A stretch of 29,289 nt of DNA from Bacteroidales bacterium UBA7569. Its GTDB lineage: Bacteria; Bacteroidota; Bacteroidia; Bacteroidales; Paludibacteraceae. Position 1 is the first letter of the stretch, and every line of letters begins with the position of its first letter. The stretch lies in assembly GCA_002477945.1 (NCBI GenBank), contig DLLF01000040.1, positions 1 to 29,289 of the forward strand. The letters run 5' to 3'. Both the position numbers and the translations under genes were made by a program. Positions 1-7,213 of this stretch are shown here, one piece after another. The notes beneath the pieces are model-generated. The model made no database searches. It was not told where the DNA came from and saw only the letters and a program-made list of their open reading frames with translations.

Positions 1-2
1 TG

Positions 3-110
3 GCACCAGATAAGCCACCCGGGGAAGAAAGAATAACGGATAACTTTCGGTACAACGGCATATCCTTCCCACTGAAAAAGCGTATCGCAAACGAAATAAA
101 ATACCCATGA
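3..110 (+). CDS. 3' end of an unidentified gene (cut by the window edge)
   Basis: An open frame enters from the left edge and ends at the TGA at 108-110. The visible tail of about 35 residues is polar and basic and ends in NEIKYP. The stop overlaps the start of the RhuM-type gene at 107 in an ATGA arrangement, so the two were probably one transcription unit. RhuM-type genes often sit inside type I restriction-modification loci, so the missing part could be a restriction or methylation subunit. That is inference from context only, because the tail has no motif I recognise. Confidence 0.5.
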   Translation, partial: APDKPPGEERITDNFRYNGISFPLKKRIANEIKYP

Positions 111-503
111 AAGAGATAGAGAACGCCACTACACAAAGCAGCATCATCATTTACCACACCGACGACGGCAAGTCGAGTGTGGTATTGTATGCCAACGATG
201 GGCAGGTATGGATGAACCAGAAACAGATGGCGGAACTTTTTGCCACCTCTATACCAAACATCAACATTCATATTAACAACATACTGAAAGAGAGTGAATC
301 AGATGCCAACTCAGTTATTAAGGATTACTTAACAACTGCCTCCGATGGCAAGCGATACGAGGTAACGTTCTAAAAAACAAGTAGAGAGTATATATACCGA
401 TTTTAACCAGCGCCGCAGGGCTTTTGATGCGTTTGAAGCCGATAGGGAAGATGCTGCCGAACTCCGCGCAATAGAGGAACAAGCGAAACATCGGTTGCAA
501 TAA
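107..503 (+). pseudogene. RhuM-family (virulence RhuM) gene with large internal deletion
   Basis: The first frame (107-373) encodes 88 residues typical of the RhuM N-terminus: a DGKSSVVLYANDGQVWMNQK-like opening, then a helix-turn-helix-like QMAELFATSIPNINIHINNI and SVIKDYLTT. It stops right after EVTF. A second frame (372-503) encodes about 43 residues matching the RhuM C-terminus as I know it (QVESIYTDFNQRRRAFDAFE, then an acidic helix to the TAA at 501). Full RhuM proteins are about 330 residues, so roughly 200 internal codons are gone and the two ends meet out of frame. Family function is poorly known; members often lie in restriction-modification or pathogenicity loci. The truncated 88-residue product could still be made, but the gene is best called broken. 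Confidence 0.75.
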
Positions 504-589
504 ATGTCATAATGATTTTGTGAAGATTCCATTGGCATTATATGTAATAAAGAGAATTAATTGATGAGATAATAATGTTGTTATAGATT

Positions 590-1630
590 ATGGATAAGAC
601 AGATATTGTTATACGCGAACTTACTCAAACAGAATTGATTGCAAGAAAACCATTTGCGCATTTTGGTTGGGAAGGGAATGGAGCATTTTCCTTTCTCACA
701 ATTTCAGATGGGTATTGGAATAGTGCAAAAGTATTACTGGAGAAAATGAAAGAAGAACGTAATGATTTTGCTGTAGTAGACTCTTTGGTGTACCCACTTT
801 TCTTTAACTACAGACATTCTATCGAAATATATTTTAAGTTGCTCTTTTTCAAATATGGTGAGCAGACAGAGACGGCTAAACGTGATTTCCTCAAAAAAGG
901 ACATAATCTATGGAACCTTTGGACTTCTTTACGACCGTATTTGGATATGGGAAAGAAACATGTTGGAAGTTCAGTAGATATTGATGCAATGGAGCACTAT
1001 ATAAAATCAATAAATGACTTTGATTCTAATTCTATGATAATGCGTTATCCTATTGAAAAGAGTTTAGAGGCTAACAAGAAACATGAATATCGGTTTGATT
1101 TTATCAATTTTGGTAAGCGTATGGAGGAATTATGTGATTCTCTAAGACAACTTGATTATGATATATCCAAGCAAATGTCAGAAACAGCGACATCGGAGGA
1201 GTTAAATACCTATCTTGGTATGGTTGAAAAATACCGCCACCAAATAGATGATTTCTTATCAATGCTGAAAATTTCAGCCGAAGAAGAAACCATAAAAACA
1301 TCCAATAGTTATGATTTTATGGTCAATCTTCAAAATTACAAACCATCCGACATTGTTGAGTTTCTCAAAGGATGTGAACCTGATTTGCTTATATTATTAG
1401 ACAATTTATTTTACAGCGGACAAATAGTAAAGACTGATGAAGTACATTTGGCTTTAGACCCTATTTGTAAGAAACAAGAGTTTGTTAGATTATGCTACGA
1501 CCTATTGGATAAAGACAAACTTTGTTTTGGAGGAAAGCCTCAAATGGAACAAATTAATATATGGAGTAAAACGCCATCTGCCCTATTAAGTGCTCTTTCT
1601 ACAGCCTTATCTATTTTATGCGAAAATTAA
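590..1630 (+). CDS. Uncharacterised HEPN-like helical protein
   Basis: This is a 346-residue, mostly alpha-helical, soluble protein with no signal peptide or membrane segment. Residues about 70-180 carry a motif set I associate with a loose group of hypothetical HEPN-like proteins: FNYRHSIEIYFKLLFF, then GHNLWNLW, then MRYPIEK. The charged residues after YRH resemble HEPN-type helices, but the canonical Rx4-6H ribonuclease motif is not clear. The C-terminal half has no recognisable domain. The gene is markedly AT-rich compared with the nuclease gene downstream, which suggests separate acquisition. It stands alone, about 90 bases after the RhuM remnant and 380 before the next gene. HEPN proteins often act in phage defence or as toxins, but nothing here shows that role, so function is unassigned. 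Confidence 0.6.
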   Translation: MDKTDIVIRELTQTELIARKPFAHFGWEGNGAFSFLTISDGYWNSAKVLLEKMKEERNDFAVVDSLVYPLFFNYRHSIEIYFKLLFFKYGEQTETAKRDFLKKGHNLWNLWTSLRPYLDMGKKHVGSSVDIDAMEHYIKSINDFDSNSMIMRYPIEKSLEANKKHEYRFDFINFGKRMEELCDSLRQLDYDISKQMSETATSEELNTYLGMVEKYRHQIDDFLSMLKISAEEETIKTSNSYDFMVNLQNYKPSDIVEFLKGCEPDLLILLDNLFYSGQIVKTDEVHLALDPICKKQEFVRLCYDLLDKDKLCFGGKPQMEQINIWSKTPSALLSALSTALSILCEN

Positions 1631-1660
1631 TCTTTTCAGCAACATAATTGTAAATACCTA

Positions 1661-1691
1661 TTGCATAAATGCTGAATTATCCCTATCTTTG
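1661..1691 (+). promoter_or_regulatory. Bacteroidota sigma-ABfr type promoter for the nuclease gene
   Basis: TTG at 1661-1663 and TATCTTTG at 1684-1691 are separated by 20 bases, matching the Bacteroidota -33/-7 consensus. Transcription would start near 1698 and give a long leader before the nuclease gene. Confidence 0.7.
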
Positions 1692-1809
1692 CACCCGTAA
1701 ACGATAAAATATCAACCAGCTAAAACCAACTCCGCCTATGGCATAACCGCGCATCGGAAAGGCGATGCAACGACATATTATATAGAAATAAGCATTTACG
1801 CTAAGACTT

Positions 1810-1941
1810 GGGTTCATTAAATCTGGACAATTTATTGAATTCATTATACACCGAGGACAGCCGTGATGCTCACGTTCACCGCGTGGGCTTTGTCCGTAGA
1901 TATTTGGTGTATAAGAGGTAGTCCAGAACCTAAATGAACCC
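1810..1941. repeat. 132-bp imperfect inverted repeat (long hairpin or MITE-like)
   Basis: GGGTTCATT (1810-1818) pairs with AATGAACCC (1933-1941), TCTGGAC (1822-1828) with GTCCAGA (1921-1927), TTATACACC (1844-1852) with GGTGTATAA (1906-1914), GGAC..GCC (1855-1862) with GGC..GTCC (1886-1895), and CACG with CGTG at the tip. The pairings are nested, so the whole stretch can fold into one long interrupted stem. It lies inside the predicted leader of the nuclease gene. It could be an RNA control element or a miniature transposable element; I see no convincing target-site duplication. Confidence 0.6.
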
Positions 1942-2012
1942 GAATTGAAGCAACATCGCCCCACGCTTATTTTATGTCTGTACCTCAAGCAACAACTTAA
2001 AAAACAATATAT

Positions 2013-3245
2013 ATGGATAAACTTGAAAAACTACTCAGCCAAGTCCGAGTGTATGTAAACGAGGACAAACAGCACTACGCCGAGGCGTTCCGGCGCGGCG
2101 AGTGCTACAACGTATTCAATGTGTTAGGCGTGGACAACATGGAATTGTCCCACTCCGCGTTCCTTGCCACACTGCTCAATCCGCGTGGCAGCCATGGTAA
2201 GCAGGACGCTTTCCTCAAAGCCTTTATCGACACCATTGCACACGGCGGCACCAAATCCGAATTGGATACCGCACACGCCAACGTCTGTACAGAGTACAAT
2301 ATCGGCAAGATCACCGAGACCACGGGCGGACGAATCGACATCCTGATTACCGACCGTAGCGATACCGGCAATGGCAAACCCGACGGACACGCTATCATCA
2401 TCGAAAACAAAATTTGGGCAGCCGACCAACCTAACCAGTTGCTTCGCTATCACAACTTTGCCCGCGAGGCGTATGAAAAATCCACGCTTCTCTATCTCAC
2501 GCTCAATGGCGACGAACCGAGCGAGCAATCAAGAGGCGGCTTGAACGCCCGGAGCGGAGACTATCAGTGTATCGCCTATCGCAGCGACATCATCGGTTGG
2601 CTGCAGAAATGTGCACAACTGGCATTCGACAAGCCGCGCGTGCGCGAAACCATAAACCAATATATCGACCTTTTACAACAACTCACAAATCAAAATACAA
2701 TGGAACAGAAACAACTTATCCAAATCCTGACAAACAAGGAGAACTTTGAGCAGGCAACGGCTATTGAACAGCGTATGCCCGACGTACGGAAACATATCTT
2801 CCAAGACATTTTCCGCAAGCAAGTGGAGGAGCTACTTACCAAAGAGAATGCTCCGAAAGTAACCATCGCGGATTGCACGTCCGATGGCTACTCGTCCTAC
2901 ACTATCAGTTTCCGCATAGAGGGCTGGACGCAAGAAAACTTGTTTCAATTTAAGATAGACGGCAGCAAAATGTACTATGGTGTTTGCCGCGCCGCAGTGC
3001 AAGAGGGTATTCGGGACAAAAAGATAGACACCACAGGCTACCACCGTAATCCGTGGTGGATAGTATGGAAATGGATGCCCGAAGAGTATCGTGATTGGAG
3101 TAAGGACTCAAAAATCTTTATGCACATCCTGTCTGCGGACAAAGATGCCAAAGATGCAGATACAGATACATTAGCCAGCACTATGGTACAATGTATCAAA
3201 AAGACATTGCAATTCATTGCAGACAACCATATCGAACTCAAATAA
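2013..3245 (+). CDS. PD-(D/E)XK nuclease superfamily protein
   Basis: This 410-residue soluble protein resembles the PDDEXK_4-type nuclease family. The N-terminal part has the family-typical stretch ELSHSAFLATLLNPRGSHG, where a helix and a possible metal ligand precede the core. The catalytic core follows at about residues 107-150: GGRIDILI supplies the aspartate and IIENKIWAADQPNQLLRY supplies the E-x-K triad and the following helix. The C-terminal part (about 230-410) is family-typical but without a named motif. Members are often found in mobile or defence-rich DNA; a specific target cannot be read from the sequence. The gene is GC-richer than its upstream neighbour. The next gene starts only 19 bases after its stop, so the two may be co-transcribed. 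A second in-frame ATG at 2700 could give a C-terminal product, but no promoter supports it. Confidence 0.85.
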   Translation: MDKLEKLLSQVRVYVNEDKQHYAEAFRRGECYNVFNVLGVDNMELSHSAFLATLLNPRGSHGKQDAFLKAFIDTIAHGGTKSELDTAHANVCTEYNIGKITETTGGRIDILITDRSDTGNGKPDGHAIIIENKIWAADQPNQLLRYHNFAREAYEKSTLLYLTLNGDEPSEQSRGGLNARSGDYQCIAYRSDIIGWLQKCAQLAFDKPRVRETINQYIDLLQQLTNQNTMEQKQLIQILTNKENFEQATAIEQRMPDVRKHIFQDIFRKQVEELLTKENAPKVTIADCTSDGYSSYTISFRIEGWTQENLFQFKIDGSKMYYGVCRAAVQEGIRDKKIDTTGYHRNPWWIVWKWMPEEYRDWSKDSKIFMHILSADKDAKDADTDTLASTMVQCIKKTLQFIADNHIELK

Positions 3246-3264
3246 CCATTCAAACAACAATACA

Positions 3265-6201
3265 ATGAAAAGGAATATCTTATTGACGCTCATCGCGTTG
3301 ATGTGTGCTGTTTACGCACAGGCAGTTTTTTATGACGTGAAAATAGGAGACTTGTATTATAACCTATATCCTTCTTCTACAGGTAATACAGCAACCGTTA
3401 CTTCGCCAAGTTCTTCGTCTGAAAAATATAGTGGGGACATTGTTATTCCTTCTTCCGTTACGTATGATGGTACAACCTATAGTGTAACAGAGATGGAAAA
3501 TAGGATATTTGTCGATTGTACAGGACTAACGACAGTTCAAATTCCTGGTAGTATTGAAATAATTGCAGAAAGCGCATTCAAAAATTGTACAAACCTAATT
3601 TCTGTAACTATTGGTGATGGGGTAAAAACAATTGCCGGAGGTTGGGAGTCTAAGTATAACCAAATCTACTACTATGGTGCGTTTATGGGTTGTACTAAAC
3701 TACAATCACTCAATATACCCAATAGTGTAACAGAAATAGGTGCGTATGCGTTTGAGGATTGCATAGGTCTTACGTCTGTCACCATTCCGAACAGTGTCAC
3801 AACATTAGGTATTTGCGCTTTTCGGAGATGTAGCGGCATTACAGCATTGCACATTGGTAATGGCATAACAACCATAGAAAGTGGTACTTTCTGTGGTTGT
3901 ACGGGTCTTACATCATTGAATATTCCAAATTGTGTAATGGAAATCAAGGGAACTTTTCTCTATGATGGAGCATTTGAAAAATGTACAGGTTTGACCTCTG
4001 TTACTATTCCCAATAGTATTACAAACATTGGATATCATGCTTTCCGTTTTTGCAGTAGGCTTACGTCTGTTACTATTCCCAATAGTGTTACAAATATTGG
4101 ATGTGAAGCTTTCTGTTCTTGCAGAGGACTCACGTCTGTTACCATTCCCAATAGTGTGAAAACAATAGGATCGGGAGTTTTTGCTTATTGTACAAACCTA
4201 ACATCGGTAACTATTGGTAATGGAGTAACTCTGTTTGGGGAGGATGGTGGTTGTAGTGGTGTCGGAACGTTTGAAGGATGTACAAGTCTTACTTCAATAA
4301 CTATTCCTAATAATGTCAAGGAAATAAATAACGCTGCATTTGCAGATTGCACAAATCTTAAATTTGTTACCTTACCGATGAATTTACAATCTATTGATGG
4401 ACTTTTCAAAGGGTGTACAAATCTCTTATCTGTTTCTATTCCTAATAGTGTCAAAAAGATTGGCGATTCCTCTTTCGAAGGATGTACAAGCCTTACATCT
4501 ATTGTACTTCCTGAGGGGATAACAAGTATTGGGGCTCGTGCTTTTAAAGGATGTACGGGATTGACCTCTGTTATTATTCCCAATAGTGTCACAGAGATAG
4601 GAGGGAGTAATTATTCTTCGGATTATGCTGGGGCATTTTACGGGTGTTCCAAACTATCTTCAATAACGATTGGTGGCGGCATAACAAAAATAGGGAATTA
4701 CGCTTTCGGCGGGTGCACAAACCTTATTAAAGTAGATTATACAGGTGATATAAAGAGTTGGTTAGATATTGATTTTGGCGATTCTTATTCACGCGGTGCC
4801 ACCAACCCTATTTCTCTCTCACACAATTTGTACATCAATGGTAAGTTGCTGACGAACTTAGATATTCCACAAGGGGTAACTACGATATCAGATGCCTTCA
4901 AGGGAGATACATGTATTACAACTATTACAATGCCTAATAGTGTGACCACAATAGAGGCATCTGCATTTGCTGGCTGTAAGGGAATAACTTCAGTTTCTAT
5001 CGGTTCTAATGTAACATCTATTGGTAGTTCTGCTTTTGATGATTGTGATAAGTTGGCGATGATTACTATTCCAAATAAGGTAACGCAAATTGGTGGTGGA
5101 GCATTGCGCAAGTGTCAAAACGTGGTTATGTTAGGGACTATTCCTCCTTCTGTTTCTAATAGCACATTCAGTTCTAACGCTATGATACGTGTTCCTTGTG
5201 GGGCAGTAGATTCTTACTTATCAGCCTCATCGTGGTCTTCATATTCAGACCAAATAAACGGATTGAGTTATAATGTTACCTTGTCAGCAACAGAGGGTGG
5301 TTCCGCAAAGATTACAAGTTCAGATTGTTCAAGCAACATGATGACCATAGAAGCCACACCCGCATCTGCTTATAAGTTTGTACGTTGGAATGATGGAAAT
5401 ACGGAAAACCCGCGAACTATGACAGTTACAAGTGATATAAACCTGACAGCAGAATTTATCGCACAAACCTACACAATAGCCGTTACGTGCGACCCGCAAC
5501 AAGGTACAGTAACAGGCGGTGGTGAATACATCTACAATACCAATGTTACAATAGAAGCAATCCCCAATGCAGGCTATGAGTTTATATATTGGGATGATTA
5601 TATTTCTTCTAATCCGCGAAGTATCAGGGTGTATGAGGACCATACATATCGAGCCATTTTTAAGGAAATAGACCACACTATTACTGTTACTTGCGACCAA
5701 CAACAAGGCAGTGTCTTTGGCGGTGGCACATACACGCATGGTGCAACGGTTACATTGGCAGCAGTAGCCAACAAGGGTTACAAGTTTGTGCATTGGAGCG
5801 ATGGTGCAACAGATAATCCATACTCCTTTACCGCTACAGAAGATGCTACATATACAGCCACCTTTGAAGAAAACAAACATACTATCGCCGTTACTTGCGA
5901 TCCGCAACAAGGTAGCGTGTTAGGCAGTGGTACGTATGCCGATGGCGCACAAGTCACGCTTGTAGCAATAGCTAACAAGGGCTATGAGTTTTCGCAGTGG
6001 AGCAATGGCGTTACGGATAATCCGTATCTGCTGACCGCCACCGAGGACCTCACCATTGAGGCGCAGTTCGTACCCGCCACTGCCGTAGAGAATATATCTG
6101 CCGATGGCGATACTGCCGTCCGCAAAGTCTTCCGCGACGGGCAAGTCCTTATCCTCCGTGACGGCAAGACCTACACCACCACGGGCGTGGAGGTGAAGTA
6201 G
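3265..6201 (+). CDS. BspA-like LRR surface protein with InlB-type repeats and type IX sorting domain
   Basis: The start at 3265 gives a clean signal peptide (MKRNILLTLIALMCAVYAQA) and 978 residues; an upstream in-frame ATG would only add a polar tail before it. After a short N-terminal domain come about 20 LRR_5/BspA repeats of mostly 23 residues with the pattern C.GLTSVTIPNSVT.IG..AF. Four repeats of about 67 residues follow (about 665-932), with a G-Y-x-F-x-x-W core, resembling divergent InlB B-repeats. The last 45 residues (KVFRDGQVLILRDGKTYTTT, ending GVEVK) look like a type IX secretion C-terminal sorting domain as found in Prevotella. The protein is therefore probably exported and anchored at the cell surface, where BspA proteins bind host or bacterial ligands. 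It has no promoter of its own that I can see and may depend on the nuclease promoter. Confidence 0.9.
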   Translation: MKRNILLTLIALMCAVYAQAVFYDVKIGDLYYNLYPSSTGNTATVTSPSSSSEKYSGDIVIPSSVTYDGTTYSVTEMENRIFVDCTGLTTVQIPGSIEIIAESAFKNCTNLISVTIGDGVKTIAGGWESKYNQIYYYGAFMGCTKLQSLNIPNSVTEIGAYAFEDCIGLTSVTIPNSVTTLGICAFRRCSGITALHIGNGITTIESGTFCGCTGLTSLNIPNCVMEIKGTFLYDGAFEKCTGLTSVTIPNSITNIGYHAFRFCSRLTSVTIPNSVTNIGCEAFCSCRGLTSVTIPNSVKTIGSGVFAYCTNLTSVTIGNGVTLFGEDGGCSGVGTFEGCTSLTSITIPNNVKEINNAAFADCTNLKFVTLPMNLQSIDGLFKGCTNLLSVSIPNSVKKIGDSSFEGCTSLTSIVLPEGITSIGARAFKGCTGLTSVIIPNSVTEIGGSNYSSDYAGAFYGCSKLSSITIGGGITKIGNYAFGGCTNLIKVDYTGDIKSWLDIDFGDSYSRGATNPISLSHNLYINGKLLTNLDIPQGVTTISDAFKGDTCITTITMPNSVTTIEASAFAGCKGITSVSIGSNVTSIGSSAFDDCDKLAMITIPNKVTQIGGGALRKCQNVVMLGTIPPSVSNSTFSSNAMIRVPCGAVDSYLSASSWSSYSDQINGLSYNVTLSATEGGSAKITSSDCSSNMMTIEATPASAYKFVRWNDGNTENPRTMTVTSDINLTAEFIAQTYTIAVTCDPQQGTVTGGGEYIYNTNVTIEAIPNAGYEFIYWDDYISSNPRSIRVYEDHTYRAIFKEIDHTITVTCDQQQGSVFGGGTYTHGATVTLAAVANKGYKFVHWSDGATDNPYSFTATEDATYTATFEENKHTIAVTCDPQQGSVLGSGTYADGAQVTLVAIANKGYEFSQWSNGVTDNPYLLTATEDLTIEAQFVPATAVENISADGDTAVRKVFRDGQVLILRDGKTYTTTGVEVK
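3997..4159 (+). repeat. 69-bp direct repeats inside the LRR region
   Basis: The segment TCTGTTACTATTCCCAATAG recurs at 3997 and 4066, and again with one change at 4135, an exact 69-base period (23 codons). Much of each unit is nearly identical, so the array could gain or lose whole repeats by recombination without breaking the frame. Confidence 0.85.
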
Positions 6202-6285
6202 GATACTTCCTCCGACTTCTCCAAGAACACCCACTACACCCCATCCGGGTTTGTGGGGGCCCTGCGAAAGGGTGGGCTTAATAGA

Positions 6286-6321
6286 AATAGTGGCTGCTTA
6301 TGTATGTGGGCAGCCACTATT
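6286..6321 (+). terminator. Terminator-like hairpin after the BspA-like gene
   Basis: AATAGTGGCTGC (6286-6297) and GCAGCCACTATT (6310-6321) form a perfect 12-bp stem with a 12-base loop, 85 bases after the stop codon. No long T-run follows, so it may end transcription weakly or protect the 3' end. Confidence 0.6.
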
Positions 6322-6485
6322 CATATACAGACGACAACATTCTATTTGGCAGCAGAGTTCATAGAGACCCAAAAAAATCCCATCAGATTGCATCGTTACA
6401 GAATCCATACCAAACAGACAGCAACATTTTTTGCCGCAACCGTTTTCCTAAGGATGTCTATCGTAATTTGGAAGATACGTTCCAC

Positions 6486-6520
6486 GAGAAGAGAAGAGAA
6501 GAGAAGAGAAGAGAAGAGAA
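6486..6520. repeat. (GAGAA)7 microsatellite
   Basis: Seven perfect copies of the pentamer GAGAA run from 6486 to 6520. A unit of five is not a multiple of three, so slippage would shift any frame crossing it. No credible gene crosses it here. Confidence 0.9.
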
Positions 6521-6594
6521 GCGGAGCAGGACATCCGCCAGCCATTGGGAATTAAGACTTTCGTGGTTTTCAGACGTTGATACGTCTTTCTTTG

Positions 6595-6678
6595 TGCGCA
6601 GGATGAGACTCGAACTCACACGATCTTGCGACCACTACCCCCTCAAAGTAGCGTGTATACCAATTTCACCACCTGCGC
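6595..6678 (-). tRNA. tRNA-Leu(GAG)
   Basis: On the minus strand the 84-nt sequence folds as a class II tRNA: acceptor GCGCAGG/CCTGCGC, anticodon stem CTACT/GGTAG with loop TTGAGGG (anticodon GAG), a variable arm and a GTTCGAGTC T-arm. CCA is not encoded. It is the promoter-distal member of a three-tRNA cluster. Confidence 0.9.
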
Positions 6679-6802
6679 ATTGCGGAATACGTTTGCGATA
6701 ACGGAACCCGATAACGGGTCTGCCTCCTTGCGATTCCTCACATAGATCGGCTGAACAAGTGTCCCCCAATCCAAGATTCAAAATACAAGACCGTTATTTC
6801 CG

Positions 6803-6884
6803 TGCCCGAAACAGGACTCGAACCTGCACGTCTCTCAACACTCGCACCTGAAACGAGCGCGTCTACCAATTCCGCCATTCGGGC
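6803..6884 (-). tRNA. tRNA-Leu(CAG)
   Basis: On the minus strand an 82-nt class II tRNA has acceptor GCCCGAA/TTCGGGC, anticodon stem CTCGT/GCGAG with loop TTCAGGT (anticodon CAG), a long variable arm and a GGTTCGAGTCC T-arm. CCA is not encoded. It is the middle gene of the cluster. Confidence 0.93.
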
Positions 6885-6941
6885 AAAACGCTTCTCTTTT
6901 CAGAGAAAAAACGCAGAACCACTGTTCTGCACTCCGGTCTG

Positions 6942-7014
<73 letters not shown>

Positions 7015-7073
7015 AGTTGCTGAAAGCAAACATCCTCCTACGCTCGGCAAGACCTATCTTTCAAAAGCGGTTG

Positions 7074-7104
7074 CAAAGGTACAACATTTTTCCTGTTCTC
7101 CAAA
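7074..7104 (-). promoter_or_regulatory. Promoter of the Gly-Leu-Leu tRNA cluster
   Basis: Read on the minus strand, TTTG (7101-7104) and TACCTTTG (7074-7081) are 19 bases apart, a good Bacteroidota promoter. Transcription would start about 50 bases before tRNA-Gly. Confidence 0.75.
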
Positions 7105-7163
7105 TTTTTCCGCAAAAAAAGTCGCAAAAAGAATATAAGAACGTAAAATCAGGGTGTTTTGAT

Positions 7164-7171
7164 TATCTTTG
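7164..7171 (+). promoter_or_regulatory. -7 element for the TtcA-like gene
   Basis: TATCTTTG at 7164-7171 fits the -7 consensus; no good TTG is found at the expected upstream distance. It places the transcript start near 7178, which argues against the ATG at 7169 and for the ATG at 7214 of the next gene. Confidence 0.5.
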
Positions 7172-7213
7172 CACGCCCATAGAAGTCAATTAGTGTGCGG
7201 GTTATCTATTATT

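Larger units (their letters stand above)
1631..2012 (+). other. Intergenic leader region before the nuclease gene
   Basis: This 382-base stretch has no credible gene. It contains a good Bacteroidota promoter (1661-1691), a small hairpin GCATCG/CGATGC near 1752-1769, and the large imperfect inverted repeat at 1810-1941. It ends in the A-rich sequence typical of translation starts in this phylum. The predicted transcript leader before the ATG at 2013 would be about 315 nt. Confidence 0.6.
6202..6594. other. Intergenic region after the BspA-like gene
   Basis: No credible gene is seen in these 393 bases. The stretch holds the hairpin at 6286-6321 and a GAGAA microsatellite at 6486-6520. A small hairpin (AGACGT/ACGTCT, 6572-6587) sits just beyond the 3' end of the tRNA cluster and could end that transcript. 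Confidence 0.6.

Noticed and set aside
1683..1988. Minus-strand open frame in the nuclease leader
   Set aside because: It covers the long inverted repeat, has no recognisable protein features and no promoter on that strand.
3997..4159. Possible CRISPR array from regularly spaced repeats
   Set aside because: The 69-bp periodicity is in frame and encodes LRR repeats; there are no unique spacers and no cas genes.
3672..5111. Minus-strand open frames antisense to the LRR gene
   Set aside because: They mirror the repetitive LRR codons (for example repeated VTLLGI) and are shadows of the real gene.
6300..6701. Open frame of 133 codons crossing the GAGAA microsatellite
   Set aside because: It runs into the antisense of tRNA-Leu(GAG), has a low-complexity KRREEKRR stretch from the repeat, no family features and no promoter.
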